The notes: generated from the sequence alone by a model not told the origin. Shown: positions 33,185-42,975, counted from the stretch's first letter. The stretch: DNA of 64,000 nucleotides from Adlercreutzia caecimuris B7 (GCF_000403355.2 NZ_KE159646.1:1826258-1890257); one strand, 5' to 3'. Numbers and translations are program-made.

Positions 33185-33871
33185 TTAACTCCTATAGCCA
33201 GCTGAAAACAAAATGATTTTTCGTATCGGCGAATTTGTCACCACAAGTTTGTACTCACCCTCCTTCAGTGGCAGTCGAGTTCGTAAATTGCTAGCTTCAA
33301 AGTACCGCTCCTCAGCTTGAATGCTAAACGGTACGACTAAGTCAAACTCAGTACCTGGCTCTATGCGAAACATAGATTGATCAGTCATTTTCGGATCTGA
33401 AATTTCCCACAAATCCCAATCGGGCTGCATCGACAAGCTAGGATTTTTCGAACTTATAGCTCGCCAGTCAATTGCAGCAAAGTATCCATCGCTATTCTCG
33501 GGAGCGCATTTCACTGCAAGTTTAACGACAAGAACCGATAAAGTGTCGGCTTCCTCCACCTTGATGTCGTCATATTTGCCAAGAATATCTTTGCTTAGAT
33601 CGACCGATGCTTCACCGTAGGCTTCCAAAAACTGCTTGGGTGACATGATCTGAGAAGACTCCAATTTCAATGAGAGTCCGTTGGTTTTTTCATCTGCCAG
33701 ACCAGCAAACGATCCATCGAGGTCAACCCAGTCTGCATTTTCGTAGTTTTCCTCAACAATCTGAGGCGCATGCGCATTGACGTAATCAATGCGCAAAAAA
33801 CACGCTATCGCAAGAAGACCTACGACAATTGGCACAGAAATACGGAGCGCCCTCCTCAAAGCGTCACTCAT
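33185..33871 (-). CDS. membrane-anchored extracytoplasmic protein of exporter locus B
   Basis: 228 residues. One N-terminal span (ISVPIVVGLLAIACFLRIDYV, about 11-31), then an external domain (LSVLVVKLAVKCAPENSDGY..., FDLVVPFSIQAEERYFEAS). It overlaps the ATPase gene by 8 bases, so it is coupled to the exporter. Possibly of the DUF5028 type that pairs with DUF5027; tentative. Probable accessory or immunity component. Confidence 0.65.
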   Translation of the reverse strand: MSDALRRALRISVPIVVGLLAIACFLRIDYVNAHAPQIVEENYENADWVDLDGSFAGLADEKTNGLSLKLESSQIMSPKQFLEAYGEASVDLSKDILGKYDDIKVEEADTLSVLVVKLAVKCAPENSDGYFAAIDWRAISSKNPSLSMQPDWDLWEISDPKMTDQSMFRIEPGTEFDLVVPFSIQAEERYFEASNLRTRLPLKEGEYKLVVTNSPIRKIILFSAGYRS

Positions 33872-34553
33872 CTCGCCCTCCCATCGATTGGCTGCAACAT
33901 ATATTGCTGTCGCGCATCGGTGGCTTCTCTTCTATCAGCCTGCCCTCTTCCACAAGAGCCATTCTGTCGGATACCATCCCCAAAACCTTATCATCATGCG
34001 AGGTGATCACTATGCTTGCCCCACATCCCCTGGCTTTGCATATCAGCGACTTGAACATTTCAACGCCATCTTGATCGAGTGCATTTGTAGGCTCGTCTAA
34101 AAGCACCACATCGGGTCTCTCCATAAATGCAACAGCCAAGCCCAAACGCTGCTTCATTCCAAGCGAGTACTTATGAAAAGGGCGGCGATCCTGCGGATCA
34201 AGGCCCACTTGCCTCAGAATCGTCTTGATGTCTTCGACCGTAACGGTGTTTCTAATTGATGCCAAAAGTCGACAGTTGTCCAGCCCTGTATAGTGAGCGA
34301 GGAATGACGGCGTTTCGATTAGGAGCCCAAGATTGACAGGGTACGGCACGCCCGGACCGAGCTTGATTCCATTGATAAAGATTGCTCCTGCATCGGAATA
34401 GACTAAACCAGCTATTGCTCGAAGAAGCATAGTTTTCCCAGAACCATTAGGCCCTTTTACGCCAACAATCTCTCCAGGCCTGACCGTTAGATTGATTTCT
34501 CGAAGGACTTTGTGGCCTCTGATGGTTTTAGAAAAACTACTTACTTCAATCAT
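33864..34553 (-). CDS. ABC transporter ATP-binding protein (exporter locus B)
   Basis: 229 residues. Walker A GPNGSGKT at about 34-41, signature YSLGMKQRLG at about 129-138, Walker B DVVLLDEP at about 148-155, switch His in ITSHDD at about 186. It is of the same subclass as the ATPase at 1652 (both have LIETPsF/GVIIETPGF before the Q-loop region and the same signature). It overlaps the upstream permease gene by 8 bases. Confidence 0.92.
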   Translation of the reverse strand: MIEVSSFSKTIRGHKVLREINLTVRPGEIVGVKGPNGSGKTMLLRAIAGLVYSDAGAIFINGIKLGPGVPYPVNLGLLIETPSFLAHYTGLDNCRLLASIRNTVTVEDIKTILRQVGLDPQDRRPFHKYSLGMKQRLGLAVAFMERPDVVLLDEPTNALDQDGVEMFKSLICKARGCGASIVITSHDDKVLGMVSDRMALVEEGRLIEEKPPMRDSNICCSQSMGGRDE

Positions 34554-35394
34554 AAGTTTCCACCATCCCTACAATATTGCTGCCACGAAAAATTAGCGCC
34601 CCAACCAAAGTTGAAAAAAACCCGACCAATACCGCATATGCTAAGGATTGAATCGATGAAATCCCAGTACTTAAGAAACAATCCGATCGTACAGCCATCA
34701 AATACTCCCCCGGAATAAAACCGGACACAATTAGCAGGGCAGGGAGCAACGACACTAACACAGTCAAAAAAGCGAACAATTCGTTCTTTAAAAGCGAAAT
34801 TACCACCAGAGGTAGAACGAAAAGGGCCCCTATGAGCGGAATCATTAGCAAGAAGGAGGTCAAATCGTATGGACTATCTAACAGTTCGTCATTTCGTGAT
34901 AAGTTGATGGCTTCGATGGAACTGGAAGCCTCCAAAGAAAAGTGTCCCGAATTGATACTAGTTAAGAACATTGCCGTAATTGCTACCGCTATCCAAAACA
35001 AAAATGTCGCAATCAACGCCCAGATACATTTCGCCAAGAACCACGAGGAGCGCTTTTTCGATTTCAGAAGAGAACTCACGCCAAAATACCCTTTGCCATA
35101 TTTACCCACATAGGCTATTGGCGCAAGAGCACACGCCGTCCATAACAGCATCCAACCGATTGGAAAAAGAATTGAATCTCGTTCGATCTGGTCAGGAGGC
35201 AGAAGACCAGCCAATATAAGGAGAGCGTTATCGCCAAGAGTGAATTCGCTCCAATCAATCTGGTAGGCAGAGGCTTTGACCCATCCTCCCAATATAACAG
35301 TAAAGGCGACCGTAGCTCCTAAGGCAACAGAAAGGAGCAGGTATCGCTTTCCAGCTCGTAAATCAAACCGAAGACCGTTGTAGACGCCAATCAT
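34546..35394 (-). CDS. ABC-2 type permease (exporter locus B, second subunit)
   Basis: 282 residues with about six spans. Overlaps the preceding permease by 4 bases (ATGA) and the following ATPase by 8, a fully coupled set. Partner of 35391-36269; corresponds by position to 2405-3286 in locus A. Substrate unknown. Confidence 0.8.
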   Translation of the reverse strand: MIGVYNGLRFDLRAGKRYLLLSVALGATVAFTVILGGWVKASAYQIDWSEFTLGDNALLILAGLLPPDQIERDSILFPIGWMLLWTACALAPIAYVGKYGKGYFGVSSLLKSKKRSSWFLAKCIWALIATFLFWIAVAITAMFLTSINSGHFSLEASSSIEAINLSRNDELLDSPYDLTSFLLMIPLIGALFVLPLVVISLLKNELFAFLTVLVSLLPALLIVSGFIPGEYLMAVRSDCFLSTGISSIQSLAYAVLVGFFSTLVGALIFRGSNIVGMVETYD

Positions 35395-36269
35395 CGCGCA
35401 CCACTCCGATTCCGCGAAAAAGCAAGCACTGCGGACAAAAGAATAAGAAGAGCGACTATGCTAACCGAAATTATAGGCTCATGCGCATATTCAAAGCTCC
35501 ATCCTTGGAGTATCTGAAAAATGCTAAACTCGAAAATAGGAACCGAAGTTAGAGCCGCAAAGAAGAAGTGGTTGCAAAATTCAAGTATCAGCAGAAAGAA
35601 ATAGGGCAAAATAAGCGCAAAGGAAACTCTCTTGACGAACCAGCCGATACTGAGCACCAAGGCACCCCATGCTCCGCACAGACACGAATCAAACAAGGTT
35701 CTCAAAAAGACAAAAAATGCAGGGTTGGAATAGAATACATCGGCAAAAACCTCGCTATACGTCATTCCCGTATACAAGCTATCATAAGCATTAGGCATAA
35801 ATGCCGGGAAATAGCATGCGACAAAAATCATATTTGACAACAAAGCAATGGCGGCCACTGCAGCAGATGCACAAAAAGACGCAATCAGCTTACTAAAGTA
35901 GTACTGCCAGCGAGGACACCTGGTAATCTCCTGACAGTAATAGCCGGACCGCATTTCCGTAACACTAGACCAGCTATACGCAAAAGGCGCAATGAACACC
36001 ATTCCGTAGAAGAAGAGGTAATAGAATCCCGCTCTGCCCCACGCCCCTACCCCGAGCCATGCAGCATAGCAACTCCAACTAGAATAATAGGGATACGCAT
36101 CTGTATTGGCTGTGTTAAAGCCGATAACTTCGAACTGATTTATCGATTCTACAGCCGCAAGGCCGGCAAGCACGAGTGCGATTGCCACAGCAATCGCAAA
36201 CCATCTCCCGCAAAAAGCTTTTCGAATCTCCAGTGACAATACTCGACGCATACGAATTAACAGCTCCAA
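35391..36269 (-). CDS. ABC-2 type permease (exporter locus B, first subunit)
   Basis: 292 residues with about six spans. The cytoplasmic coupling region PFAYSWSSVTEMRSGYYCQE followed by RCPRWQYYFSKLIAS aligns with the locus A permease at 3279-4067. ATG 36269 lies 110 bases after the small secreted protein gene, so it is probably on the same transcript with separate translation. Confidence 0.8.
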   Translation of the reverse strand: MELLIRMRRVLSLEIRKAFCGRWFAIAVAIALVLAGLAAVESINQFEVIGFNTANTDAYPYYSSWSCYAAWLGVGAWGRAGFYYLFFYGMVFIAPFAYSWSSVTEMRSGYYCQEITRCPRWQYYFSKLIASFCASAAVAAIALLSNMIFVACYFPAFMPNAYDSLYTGMTYSEVFADVFYSNPAFFVFLRTLFDSCLCGAWGALVLSIGWFVKRVSFALILPYFFLLILEFCNHFFFAALTSVPIFEFSIFQILQGWSFEYAHEPIISVSIVALLILLSAVLAFSRNRSGAR

Positions 36270-36378
36270 ATCCCCAAAACCATAGCAGCAGCCAGATACG
36301 GTACTAGTGCAGAATGCCTCACGATAGAGCAGAGCGTCACGTCGGCACCGGCGGACGCACCGCCCTATCAGCCAAGCC

Positions 36379-36879
36379 TTAATCTATGTTCAGGACCGGC
36401 AAGTCAGCTGCAGCCTCGCTGCAATCCGGACTCCACACACCATTGGTGCTTCCAGTTCCAAACGGCGCCCATGCCGTCAGACGAGCCCATTTGTAGTCCT
36501 CATTGCCATGTCGGGAATCTCGCACAGTGTTGCGAATTCGATATTGCCCATCTCGCTCATCGTAGGCTTTTCCGACCATGCAATTTTTGGAACCCCTGCC
36601 TTCGCGATCGAGAGCCCCATCAATGTACAAGCGACAATGATGCCCGTTATGGTACATGATGTGGATATAAGCACTTCCCGCCGCCGCCTTGTGGCGCCAC
36701 TCGGTTCCGTCCGTAGAGCCTTTGCTCTCCAAATAGAAACCATAGCCAGTATTTGCGTCACTAGCGTATGCGTGCTGAGTTGTCGTCGCAGTACCAAACA
36801 CTGACAGCAAACCAACAAAGGCCACGATCAGTGCCTTCCGCCTAAAATCGAACGTTGTAATGCTAGATGTAGACTTCAT
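36379..36879 (-). CDS. small secreted protein heading exporter locus B
   Basis: 166 residues. ATG 36879 follows AGGAGGTATGTA. Signal peptide to about residue 39 (LIVAFVGLLSVFGTATTTQHAYA), then a ~127-residue mature part with four Cys and a repeated aromatic/basic beta pattern (NTGYGFYLESKGS, YIHIMYHNGHHCRLYIDGAL, KWARLTAWAPFG) ending VWSPDCSEAAADLPVLNID. The style recalls DUF2712-type proteins that accompany ABC exporters in Gram-positives, but I cannot confirm it. Likely the exported or protected substrate of the operon. Confidence 0.65.
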   Translation of the reverse strand: MKSTSSITTFDFRRKALIVAFVGLLSVFGTATTTQHAYASDANTGYGFYLESKGSTDGTEWRHKAAAGSAYIHIMYHNGHHCRLYIDGALDREGRGSKNCMVGKAYDERDGQYRIRNTVRDSRHGNEDYKWARLTAWAPFGTGSTNGVWSPDCSEAAADLPVLNID

Positions 36880-37233
36880 TACATACCTCCTGGATAGGAT
36901 TTATCTAATCAGCAATCGATCGCACGATAAAGCGTATCAGTATTTAAAGTTTTAGTTTAATTTAAATGAGCAAAGTTGCTTGACCGTTACCGAAGAAAGA
37001 TTCCGGGAGGTTTCTGTTGTATTCTATATTTATTTCAGCCATCTAAAAGAAAGCGCTCTCAACAGACAGGAGCAAAAAAAGAAGTGCAAAGGTATAACAC
37101 GATCTAGCACATATGGCTTCGCGATATCCTGAAATATGGCTTAGTTTTCTTAGCTTATCTTGATTTGTTTAGTTCGCCTTGTTTTTAGTTCATCTTAGTT
37201 TCTTTAGTTCATAGTTTGGACTGGGAAAATAGA
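36880..37233. other. regulatory gap upstream of exporter locus B
   Basis: AT-rich and gene-free. TTTAAATTAAACTAAAACTTTAAAT at 36944-36968 on the minus strand could hold the promoter. Around 37140-37210 the motif CTTAGTT/TTAGTTC recurs loosely. Confidence 0.35.
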
Positions 37234-37274
37234 AGAGCCGTATGCCGAAGACTTTCTTCTTGACATACGGCTCT
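37234..37274 (-). terminator. ddl terminator
   Basis: AGAGCCGTATG and CATACGGCTCT form an 11-bp perfect stem 31 bases after the ddl stop; the minus strand continues TCTATTTTCCC. Confidence 0.75.
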
Positions 37275-37305
37275 GCGCTGAAAAGCGGACTCAGGATGCA
37301 GCGTC

Positions 37306-38310
37306 CTAGAACTTGGCGCCGCGGGCGTAGGCTTCTTCCACCAGGGTGTCGAGTACCTTGGGCAGGGTGAGGCCGGCAGCCGAGCAGGCCATGGGGAACA
37401 GGGAATGCGGCGTCATGCCCGGGGACACGTCCAGCTCGAAGCAGCGGGCGGCACCGCCGTCCCACACGAGGTCCACGCGGCCCAGATCGCGGGCGCCGTA
37501 GGCGCGATACACTTCCAGCGCGGCCCGTTCGATCTCGGCGCGGATGGCGTGGGCCGTAGCCTCATCGGGCGAGAGCGACGCCGGGCGCACGGGGCAGAAG
37601 AACTCCACGGCGTCGTTGCGCATGCGGGCGGAGGCGTCGAAGAACTCGCCCTCGCGGGCCACGATCTCCACCGGCGGGAGCGCATAGGCGTCCCAGCCGG
37701 TACCGAGGATGGCCACCGACACCTCCACGCCGTCGATCCACTGCTCGATGTTCACCGCGTCGTCGAAGGAGAGCGCGTCGAGCACCGCCTCGCCCAGCTC
37801 GTCCTGGGAGTTCACCTTGTGCACGCCAAGGGCGCTTCCGCCGTGGGCCGGCTTCACGCAGACCGGGTAACCCCCGATCACGCGGTCGGCCACCAGGTCG
37901 AGAGCCGTGGCAGCACCCATGTCCTTGAAGGCGTCGCGGGACAGGTACACACCCTGGGGCCAGCTTGCGATACCCTCTTCGCCGGTGACGTCGCGGTACT
38001 TCTCCAGCGACGAGTGCAGCGCGTCCTTATTCCAGGCGCGATGGCACACGCTGGCCGGCGAGCCCACAAAGGGCAGGCCGACGAATTCCATCAGGCTTTG
38101 GATGGTGCCGTCCTCACCGTGCTTGCCGTGCAGGGCGTTGTAGACCACATCGGGGCGCTCGCTGCGCAGGGTGGGCACCAAGTCGGCGTTCGTGTCCAGC
38201 GGCACCACCTTGTGACCGGCCTCTTCCAGGGCCTCGCAGACCACCTTGCCCGATGCCAGCGACACCTCACGCTCGAAGGACTTGCCTCCCATCAGCACTG
38301 CTACTTTCAT
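37306..38310 (-). CDS. ddl: D-alanine--D-alanine ligase
   Basis: 334 residues from ATG 38310 (GAGAGGCAAC). Joins two D-alanines with ATP for peptidoglycan. N-terminal VAVLMGGKSFEREVSLASG, ALHGKHGEDGTIQSLMEF, and the Gly-rich VKPAHGGSALGVHKV are family marks. The C-terminal metal-binding part reads GRVDLVWDGGAARCFELDVSPGMT, where the usual ...EVNTxPGMT is altered to ELDVSPGMT. The position that in many enzymes separates Ala-Ala from Ala-lactate ligases cannot be called without an alignment. Confidence 0.93.
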   Translation of the reverse strand: MKVAVLMGGKSFEREVSLASGKVVCEALEEAGHKVVPLDTNADLVPTLRSERPDVVYNALHGKHGEDGTIQSLMEFVGLPFVGSPASVCHRAWNKDALHSSLEKYRDVTGEEGIASWPQGVYLSRDAFKDMGAATALDLVADRVIGGYPVCVKPAHGGSALGVHKVNSQDELGEAVLDALSFDDAVNIEQWIDGVEVSVAILGTGWDAYALPPVEIVAREGEFFDASARMRNDAVEFFCPVRPASLSPDEATAHAIRAEIERAALEVYRAYGARDLGRVDLVWDGGAARCFELDVSPGMTPHSLFPMACSAAGLTLPKVLDTLVEEAYARGAKF

Positions 38311-38380
38311 GTTGCCTCTCTTTCCCTTGTGAGTAGGGCACGGATGCGGGGTGTGCCTCCGCGCGCAGTTCCGCAGCGAC

Positions 38381-38405
38381 TGCAAGTGTCCAGCGGACAC
38401 TTGCA
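38381..38405. repeat. 25-bp hairpin sequence between ddl and the aminotransferase gene
   Basis: TGCAAGTGTCC and GGACACTTGCA flank AGC. It may act as a weak terminator of the aminotransferase transcript, though no T-run follows. Confidence 0.5.
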
Positions 38406-38499
38406 CCAAGCGAGGACTGTCTGAGCACGGAGGTATATCCCGCAGCCGCGTCCGGACGACCGCGGAGTATGCCCCCTGGCCCCCGCCAAACGTTCGCAG

Positions 38500-39936
38500 T
38501 TATTCCGCCGCTTCTTCTTCGGCCTCGGCCACCTTGTCCTCGGCAATCTCGATCTGGGCGGCATCGCCGTCGTGAGACTGCATGACGGCCTCCTCGTTCT
38601 GCTCGGACGCCACGATGACCTCGTCCCAATTCTCGCGCTCGTTCTCGGCCATGACGGCCTCCTTTCCGTAACCCGGCAGCGCGCCGGCATTGATGAACAC
38701 GCGGTACAGTTCCAGGCGCTCCTCGATGACCCCGGCCAGCCGGCGGATGGCCTCGGTGATGGATTCCGGCGTCTCGAAGCTGAAGTTCACGCGCATGGAG
38801 TTCTTGCCGGTCACGCCATCGGGGAAGAAGGAGTTCCCTGGCACATAGGTTACGCCCGCCTCCAGCGCCTCGGCAAGCATCGAATCGGTATCCATATAGT
38901 CCGGCAGGGTGATCCAGAGGAACATGCCGCCGGCGGGATGGGTCCAGGAGGCCTCGGGCGGGAAGAACTCGTCCAGGGCCGCCAGCATGGTGTCGCGCCG
39001 CTCCTTGTACAGGGCGATGAACTTTTGCAGCGTGCGCTGCCAGGGAATATCGGCGAAGTAGTGCTGCACCACGAGCTGGTCGAAGGCGCTGCCGCACAGA
39101 TCGGCCCCCTGCTTCACCAGGTTGACGCGGGCGAGCACCGATTCCGGCGCCGCAATCCAGCCCGTGCGCAGGCCCGGCCCGAGCATCTTCGAGATAGTGC
39201 CCAGGTAGATGACCGAATCGTCCATGGCCTTCAAGGGCACCTGATGGCCGCCGTCGTAGCGCAAGCGACCATAGGGGTCGTCTTCCACCACCATGAAGCC
39301 GTACTCGTCGGCCAGCTCCAGCAGGCGGCGCCGGCGCTCGGCGTTCATAGTCACCCCGCCGGGGTTCTGGAAATTCGGGATGGTGTAGCAGAACTTCAGG
39401 CGCGGATTGCCCTTGCCGATGCGCTCGAGTTCGGCCTCCAAGAGATCCATGCGCATGCCGTCCTCGTCGAAGGGGATGGCGCGGATATCGGGCTCGAAGG
39501 CGGAGAAGGCCTGCAACGCCCCCAGATAGGTGGGACCCTCGGTGATGATGATGTCACCCGGGTCGATGAAGGCCTCGGCGATGAGCGTGAGGGCCTGCTG
39601 GGCCCCCGATGTAACGAGAATCTGGTCAGCCTTCACGCGAATGCCCAGGTCGCGCATCATATCGGCGAGTACGGCCCGCAGGCCGGCCAGGCCGTCGGTG
39701 GGCCCGTACTGCAACGACACGGCCCGGGCCTGGGGACTTTCCACCGCGGCTAGCACAGCGCGACGCACGTCCTCCTCGGGCAGAAGCGACACGGCGGGCA
39801 TGCCGCCCGACAGCGAGATCACGTCGTCGCGCGTGGCGGCGGCGAAGAGGTTGCGCACGGCCGAGGGGCGCATCTTGCGCACGCGGCGAGCGATCTTGTC
39901 GCCGGTGGTGTCGAAGGTGATGTGAGCTGATGACAT
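38500..39936 (-). CDS. PLP-dependent aminotransferase, class I/II
   Basis: 478 residues. Fold type I aminotransferase of the MocR/2-aminoadipate type but without an N-terminal HTH: ISLSGGMPAVSLLPEEDV at the start, YGPTDGLAGLR, FCYTIPNFQNPGGVTM, VVEDDPYGRLRYDG and the PLP lysine in YLGTISKMLGPGLRTGWI (about residue 240). The last ~55 residues are an acidic, Ala/Glu-rich tail after the catalytic fold, which is unusual. ATG 39936 lies 2 bases after the upstream stop, so it is coupled to the small hypothetical gene. Confidence 0.92.
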   Translation of the reverse strand: MSSAHITFDTTGDKIARRVRKMRPSAVRNLFAAATRDDVISLSGGMPAVSLLPEEDVRRAVLAAVESPQARAVSLQYGPTDGLAGLRAVLADMMRDLGIRVKADQILVTSGAQQALTLIAEAFIDPGDIIITEGPTYLGALQAFSAFEPDIRAIPFDEDGMRMDLLEAELERIGKGNPRLKFCYTIPNFQNPGGVTMNAERRRRLLELADEYGFMVVEDDPYGRLRYDGGHQVPLKAMDDSVIYLGTISKMLGPGLRTGWIAAPESVLARVNLVKQGADLCGSAFDQLVVQHYFADIPWQRTLQKFIALYKERRDTMLAALDEFFPPEASWTHPAGGMFLWITLPDYMDTDSMLAEALEAGVTYVPGNSFFPDGVTGKNSMRVNFSFETPESITEAIRRLAGVIEERLELYRVFINAGALPGYGKEAVMAENERENWDEVIVASEQNEEAVMQSHDGDAAQIEIAEDKVAEAEEEAAE

Positions 39937-39938
39937 GG

Positions 39939-40337
39939 CTAATCCACCATCCCTTCCATAAGCGCCCGGGCCGCCTTCAAGGCCGCCAGAGCGATGAGGT
40001 CATCGGTAAAGTTTACTTCAACGCGGGCCAGACCCTCGCGCTCGTTCAGCCATTCCGTCGTACCGACAAAAGTTGCCGCCGAACGGTCGGCAAGCTCGGC
40101 TTGGAAATCGATGATGAGGTGCTCCAGGATATGGGGAAGAGAGGTGCGGTCGAGAATGGCCCCGAACGGCTCGCCTTGGGCGTTCACGCACGCGTGCCGG
40201 GCCAGCCGAGGGCGCGCCTGAAGAAGCCGCGCGGCCGCCTCGGGCGACAGATGCGCGGCAGGACCGCCCGCCACGCGCACGAGCAGCGCCATGCGGTCGC
40301 GCTCGATGGCCACGCGCTCGACGACGAGGGTCGCCAT
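39939..40337 (-). CDS. hypothetical protein, 132 aa
   Basis: Soluble protein without signal or membrane span. LEHLIIDFQAEL followed by FVGTTEWLNEREGLARVEVNFTDDLIALAALKAARALM looks like a small alpha/beta domain. The pattern resembles a segment of cyanophycin-synthetase N-termini, but I would not assign it. It starts at the stop of 40337-41095 and ends just before the aminotransferase ATG, a tightly coupled operon with both. Confidence 0.7.
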   Translation of the reverse strand: MATLVVERVAIERDRMALLVRVAGGPAAHLSPEAAARLLQARPRLARHACVNAQGEPFGAILDRTSLPHILEHLIIDFQAELADRSAATFVGTTEWLNEREGLARVEVNFTDDLIALAALKAARALMEGMVD

Positions 40338-41095
40338 CAGGCGCCGCCCGACGGGGTGCGCGACAGCAGGGTAAGCCCCTCGGCACCCGCCTCTGCGGGG
40401 GCAAGCGTCTCGCCCTGCAGTTTCTTCACCAAGGCCTCCAAGGTCCAGCCGATGTCGCGGCCCAGCGTATCGCCGCCCGTAAACGAGCCGTCGACGAGAG
40501 CCAGCTGGTTGCGATCGAGGGAGAACCGATAGCAGCCCGATCCGGCCAGATTGGTGAAGGTGAACGCGATGGTCTTGTCGCCCGTATCGAGCGCATAGCG
40601 GTAGGACACGTCCTTGGTGAGGTTGATGCGGTCCTCGGTGATCTCAATGGGGGTAGAGGTGCCGGCCAGATACCACGTACCCTGGATGTCGGCCGCATCG
40701 TCGGCGGAGAACCAGCGCAGCCAGGAAAAGCCGCCGACCACCGCGCACACCAGGGCCAGCACCACCGCCGAGCAGGCAACGGCGACGATTTTCCGTCGCC
40801 GCCGGCGACGTTGCTCGGGGGAAGGCTGCGTTCGCGCACGCCGCGTGGGGGCCGCCTCCCCCTCGGACGAACGGGCCGCCGCACGACCACGAGCCGATGA
40901 GCCCGGGCGGGCGGCGCTGCGCTTGGTGGGGGCACTGCCGGCTGCCCGAGCCTCGCGAGCAGCCCGGGCCTCCGCAGCCGAAGCGGGAGGAGCCGCCGGC
41001 TCCGGCGGAAGAGCCGCGGCCTCGCGGCGGGCGCGCTCCTCGCGGGCGCGCAGCCGGGGGTCGTTGCTCCCCGACCCGCGCGTTCTCATACCCAT
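40337..41095 (-). CDS. membrane-anchored hypothetical protein with Arg/Ala-rich N-terminus
   Basis: 252 residues from ATG 41095 (AAGGGCACC upstream, 8 bases past the serS stop). The first ~95 residues are low-complexity Arg/Ala/Ser/Pro with a poly-Arg run just before a single span (IVAVACSAVVLALVCAVVGGFSWL). The outside domain (IQGTWYLAGTSTPIEITEDRINL...) looks like a small beta-barrel of the DUF-type lipocalin-like kind. Function unknown. Operon with serS, 39939 and the aminotransferase gene. Confidence 0.7.
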   Translation of the reverse strand: MGMRTRGSGSNDPRLRAREERARREAAALPPEPAAPPASAAEARAAREARAAGSAPTKRSAARPGSSARGRAAARSSEGEAAPTRRARTQPSPEQRRRRRRKIVAVACSAVVLALVCAVVGGFSWLRWFSADDAADIQGTWYLAGTSTPIEITEDRINLTKDVSYRYALDTGDKTIAFTFTNLAGSGCYRFSLDRNQLALVDGSFTGGDTLGRDIGWTLEALVKKLQGETLAPAEAGAEGLTLLSRTPSGGA

Positions 41096-41102
41096 GGTGC
41101 CC

Positions 41103-42398
41103 TTAGACCTCTTCCGGCCCAATCACCGTTTTGCCGCCCATGTAGGGCACGAGCACCTCGGGCACCGTGATGGTGCCGTCGGGGTTCTGGTAGTTCTCGA
41201 TGACCGCGGCCATGGTGCGGCCCACGGCCAGACCCGATCCGTTCAGGGTATAGGCGAAGCGGGTGCCCTTGAAGTTGGCCGGATCGCGGTACTTGATGTT
41301 GGCGCGGCGGGCCTGGAAGTCGGTGCAGCAGCTGCACGAGGAGATTTCCTTGTAGGCGTTGTAGCTGGGCAGCCACACCTCAACATCGTAGGTCTTGGCG
41401 GAGGAGAAGCCGATGTCGCCCGTGCACAGGCTGATGACACGATAGGGCAGCTCCAGCTTCTGCAGGATGTTCTCGGCGTCTTCCACCATGGACTCCAGCT
41501 CGGCAAAGCCGGTCTCGGGGGTGGCAAACTTCACCATCTCCACCTTGGAGAACTGGTGCACGCGGATGATGCCGCGGGTATCGCGGCCGGCGCTGCCCGC
41601 CTCCTCGCGGAAGCACGGGGTGAAGGCGCAGTAGTGCAGCGGCAACTGATCGGCGTCGAGCACCTCGCCGGCATGCAGGTTGGTCAGCTGCACCTCAGCG
41701 GTGGGAATGAGGTAGAGCCCCTCGGTGGTGTGGAACAGGTCTTCCTCGAACTTCGGCAGCTGGCCAGTGCCCGTGAGCGTGGCGGCGTTGGCCATGGCCG
41801 GCACCCACCACTCCTTGTAACCGCGCTCGGTGTGCTGATCCAGCATGAAGGAGATGAGGGCGCGCTCCAGGCGGGCACCAGCGCCGCCGAGCACGTAGAA
41901 GCGGCTCTCGGCCAGCTTCACGCCACGCTCGAAGTCGATGATATTCAGGGCCGGCCCCAGATCCCAGTGGGCCTGGGCCTCAAAGCCCTCGACGGCGAAG
42001 TCGCGCGGGGTGCCCCAGCGGCGCACCTCGGGGTTGTCGTCCTCGTCCTCGCCGATGGGAGTGGAGGCGTCGCACAGGTTCGGCACGCTCATCAGCAGGG
42101 TGTTCAGGGCGTCGTCGGCCTCGGTGCGGGCCGCGCTGGCCGCCTCCAGCTTCTCGTTGATCTGGCGCACCTGCTCCTTGGCGGCCTCGGCCTCGTCCTT
42201 CTTGCCCTGGCCCATGAGGGCGCCGATCTGCTTGGAGATGCGGTTGCGCTCGGCCTGCAGGGCCTCCTCCTCGGCAATCAGCTCGCGACGCTGAACGTCA
42301 AGGGCGGAGAACTGCTCGGGATCGAAGGACGCATGGCGGTTCTTCATGGCCTCGGCTACTTCGTCGAGATGTTCACGTACGTACTTGATGTCCAGCAT
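41103..42398 (-). CDS. serS: seryl-tRNA synthetase
   Basis: 431 residues from ATG 42398 (GAGGAGCAACCT). N-terminal coiled-coil arm (about 30-105, [20 protein letters not shown]) grips tRNA-Ser. Class II catalytic motifs: motif 2 [27 protein letters not shown], motif 3 [19 protein letters not shown]. Charges tRNA-Ser with serine. Upstream on the minus strand TATACT near 42440 may be the -10. First gene of a four-gene leftward operon. Confidence 0.97.
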   Translation of the reverse strand: MLDIKYVREHLDEVAEAMKNRHASFDPEQFSALDVQRRELIAEEEALQAERNRISKQIGALMGQGKKDEAEAAKEQVRQINEKLEAASAARTEADDALNTLLMSVPNLCDASTPIGEDEDDNPEVRRWGTPRDFAVEGFEAQAHWDLGPALNIIDFERGVKLAESRFYVLGGAGARLERALISFMLDQHTERGYKEWWVPAMANAATLTGTGQLPKFEEDLFHTTEGLYLIPTAEVQLTNLHAGEVLDADQLPLHYCAFTPCFREEAGSAGRDTRGIIRVHQFSKVEMVKFATPETGFAELESMVEDAENILQKLELPYRVISLCTGDIGFSSAKTYDVEVWLPSYNAYKEISSCSCCTDFQARRANIKYRDPANFKGTRFAYTLNGSGLAVGRTMAAVIENYQNPDGTITVPEVLVPYMGGKTVIGPEEV

Positions 42399-42640
42399 AG
42401 GTTGCTCCTCGGAGTCGGGCGTTTTGCGTTCGACCAGTATAGCGCAACCATCGCGCCTGGTAGCAGCCAGGGCGGGCAGCGAGCCGAAAGACACCTCAAA
42501 ACCACCGACGGAATATGCCCTATCGCACGTGGAGATTGCGTTTTCGGCGGGGGAAGCATAGTATACTTTCCGCAGCACATCACCGACCCGCCGCAGCGGC
42601 CCGCAGGTTCGTGCCGGCGCGAGAAGACGAGGACAGCCCC

Positions 42641-42838
42641 ATGAATTTCGAAGAGCTCTACCACTTCCTGTTCGAGACCATGCCCGGTATCGGTATTCTC
42701 GTCGGCGGCGGCCTTGTCATCAGCATCATCGTGTGCCTCATCTTGGAGCGCAAGACGCGCAAACAGTACAAGAATCACGAGAAGACCGAGGACGACTGGT
42801 CGCTGTTCGACGATGACGACGAGGATGAGAGCAAGTAA
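42641..42838 (+). CDS. small single-span membrane protein with acidic tail, 65 aa
   Basis: ATG 42641 follows GAGGACAGCCCC. One span ([20 protein letters not shown], about 17-36) and a cytoplasmic acidic end ([12 protein letters not shown]). Divergent from serS and followed by a good terminator, so it is a stand-alone gene. No family recognised. Confidence 0.7.
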   Translation: MNFEELYHFLFETMPGIGILVGGGLVISIIVCLILERKTRKQYKNHEKTEDDWSLFDDDDEDESK

Positions 42839-42923
42839 CCCGATCCCCATCCCGATCCCAAGCCCAAAGCAAGGCTGAAGAAAACCCCGAAGAGCCCACC
42901 TCAATCTGAGTCACCTAACAACA

Positions 42924-42951
42924 AGAGCGCCCCACCCCGGAGCGCTCTTTT
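42924..42951 (+). terminator. terminator of the small membrane protein gene
   Basis: AGAGCGC and GCGCTCT enclose CCCACCCCGGA, followed by TTTTGC. Confidence 0.8.
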
Positions 42952-42975
42952 GCTGTACGGCTTTCGCCTGAGAGG

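Noticed and set aside
42399-42600. T-box leader upstream of serS
   Set aside because: No specifier-loop or T-box antiterminator sequence is recognisable and the leader is short.
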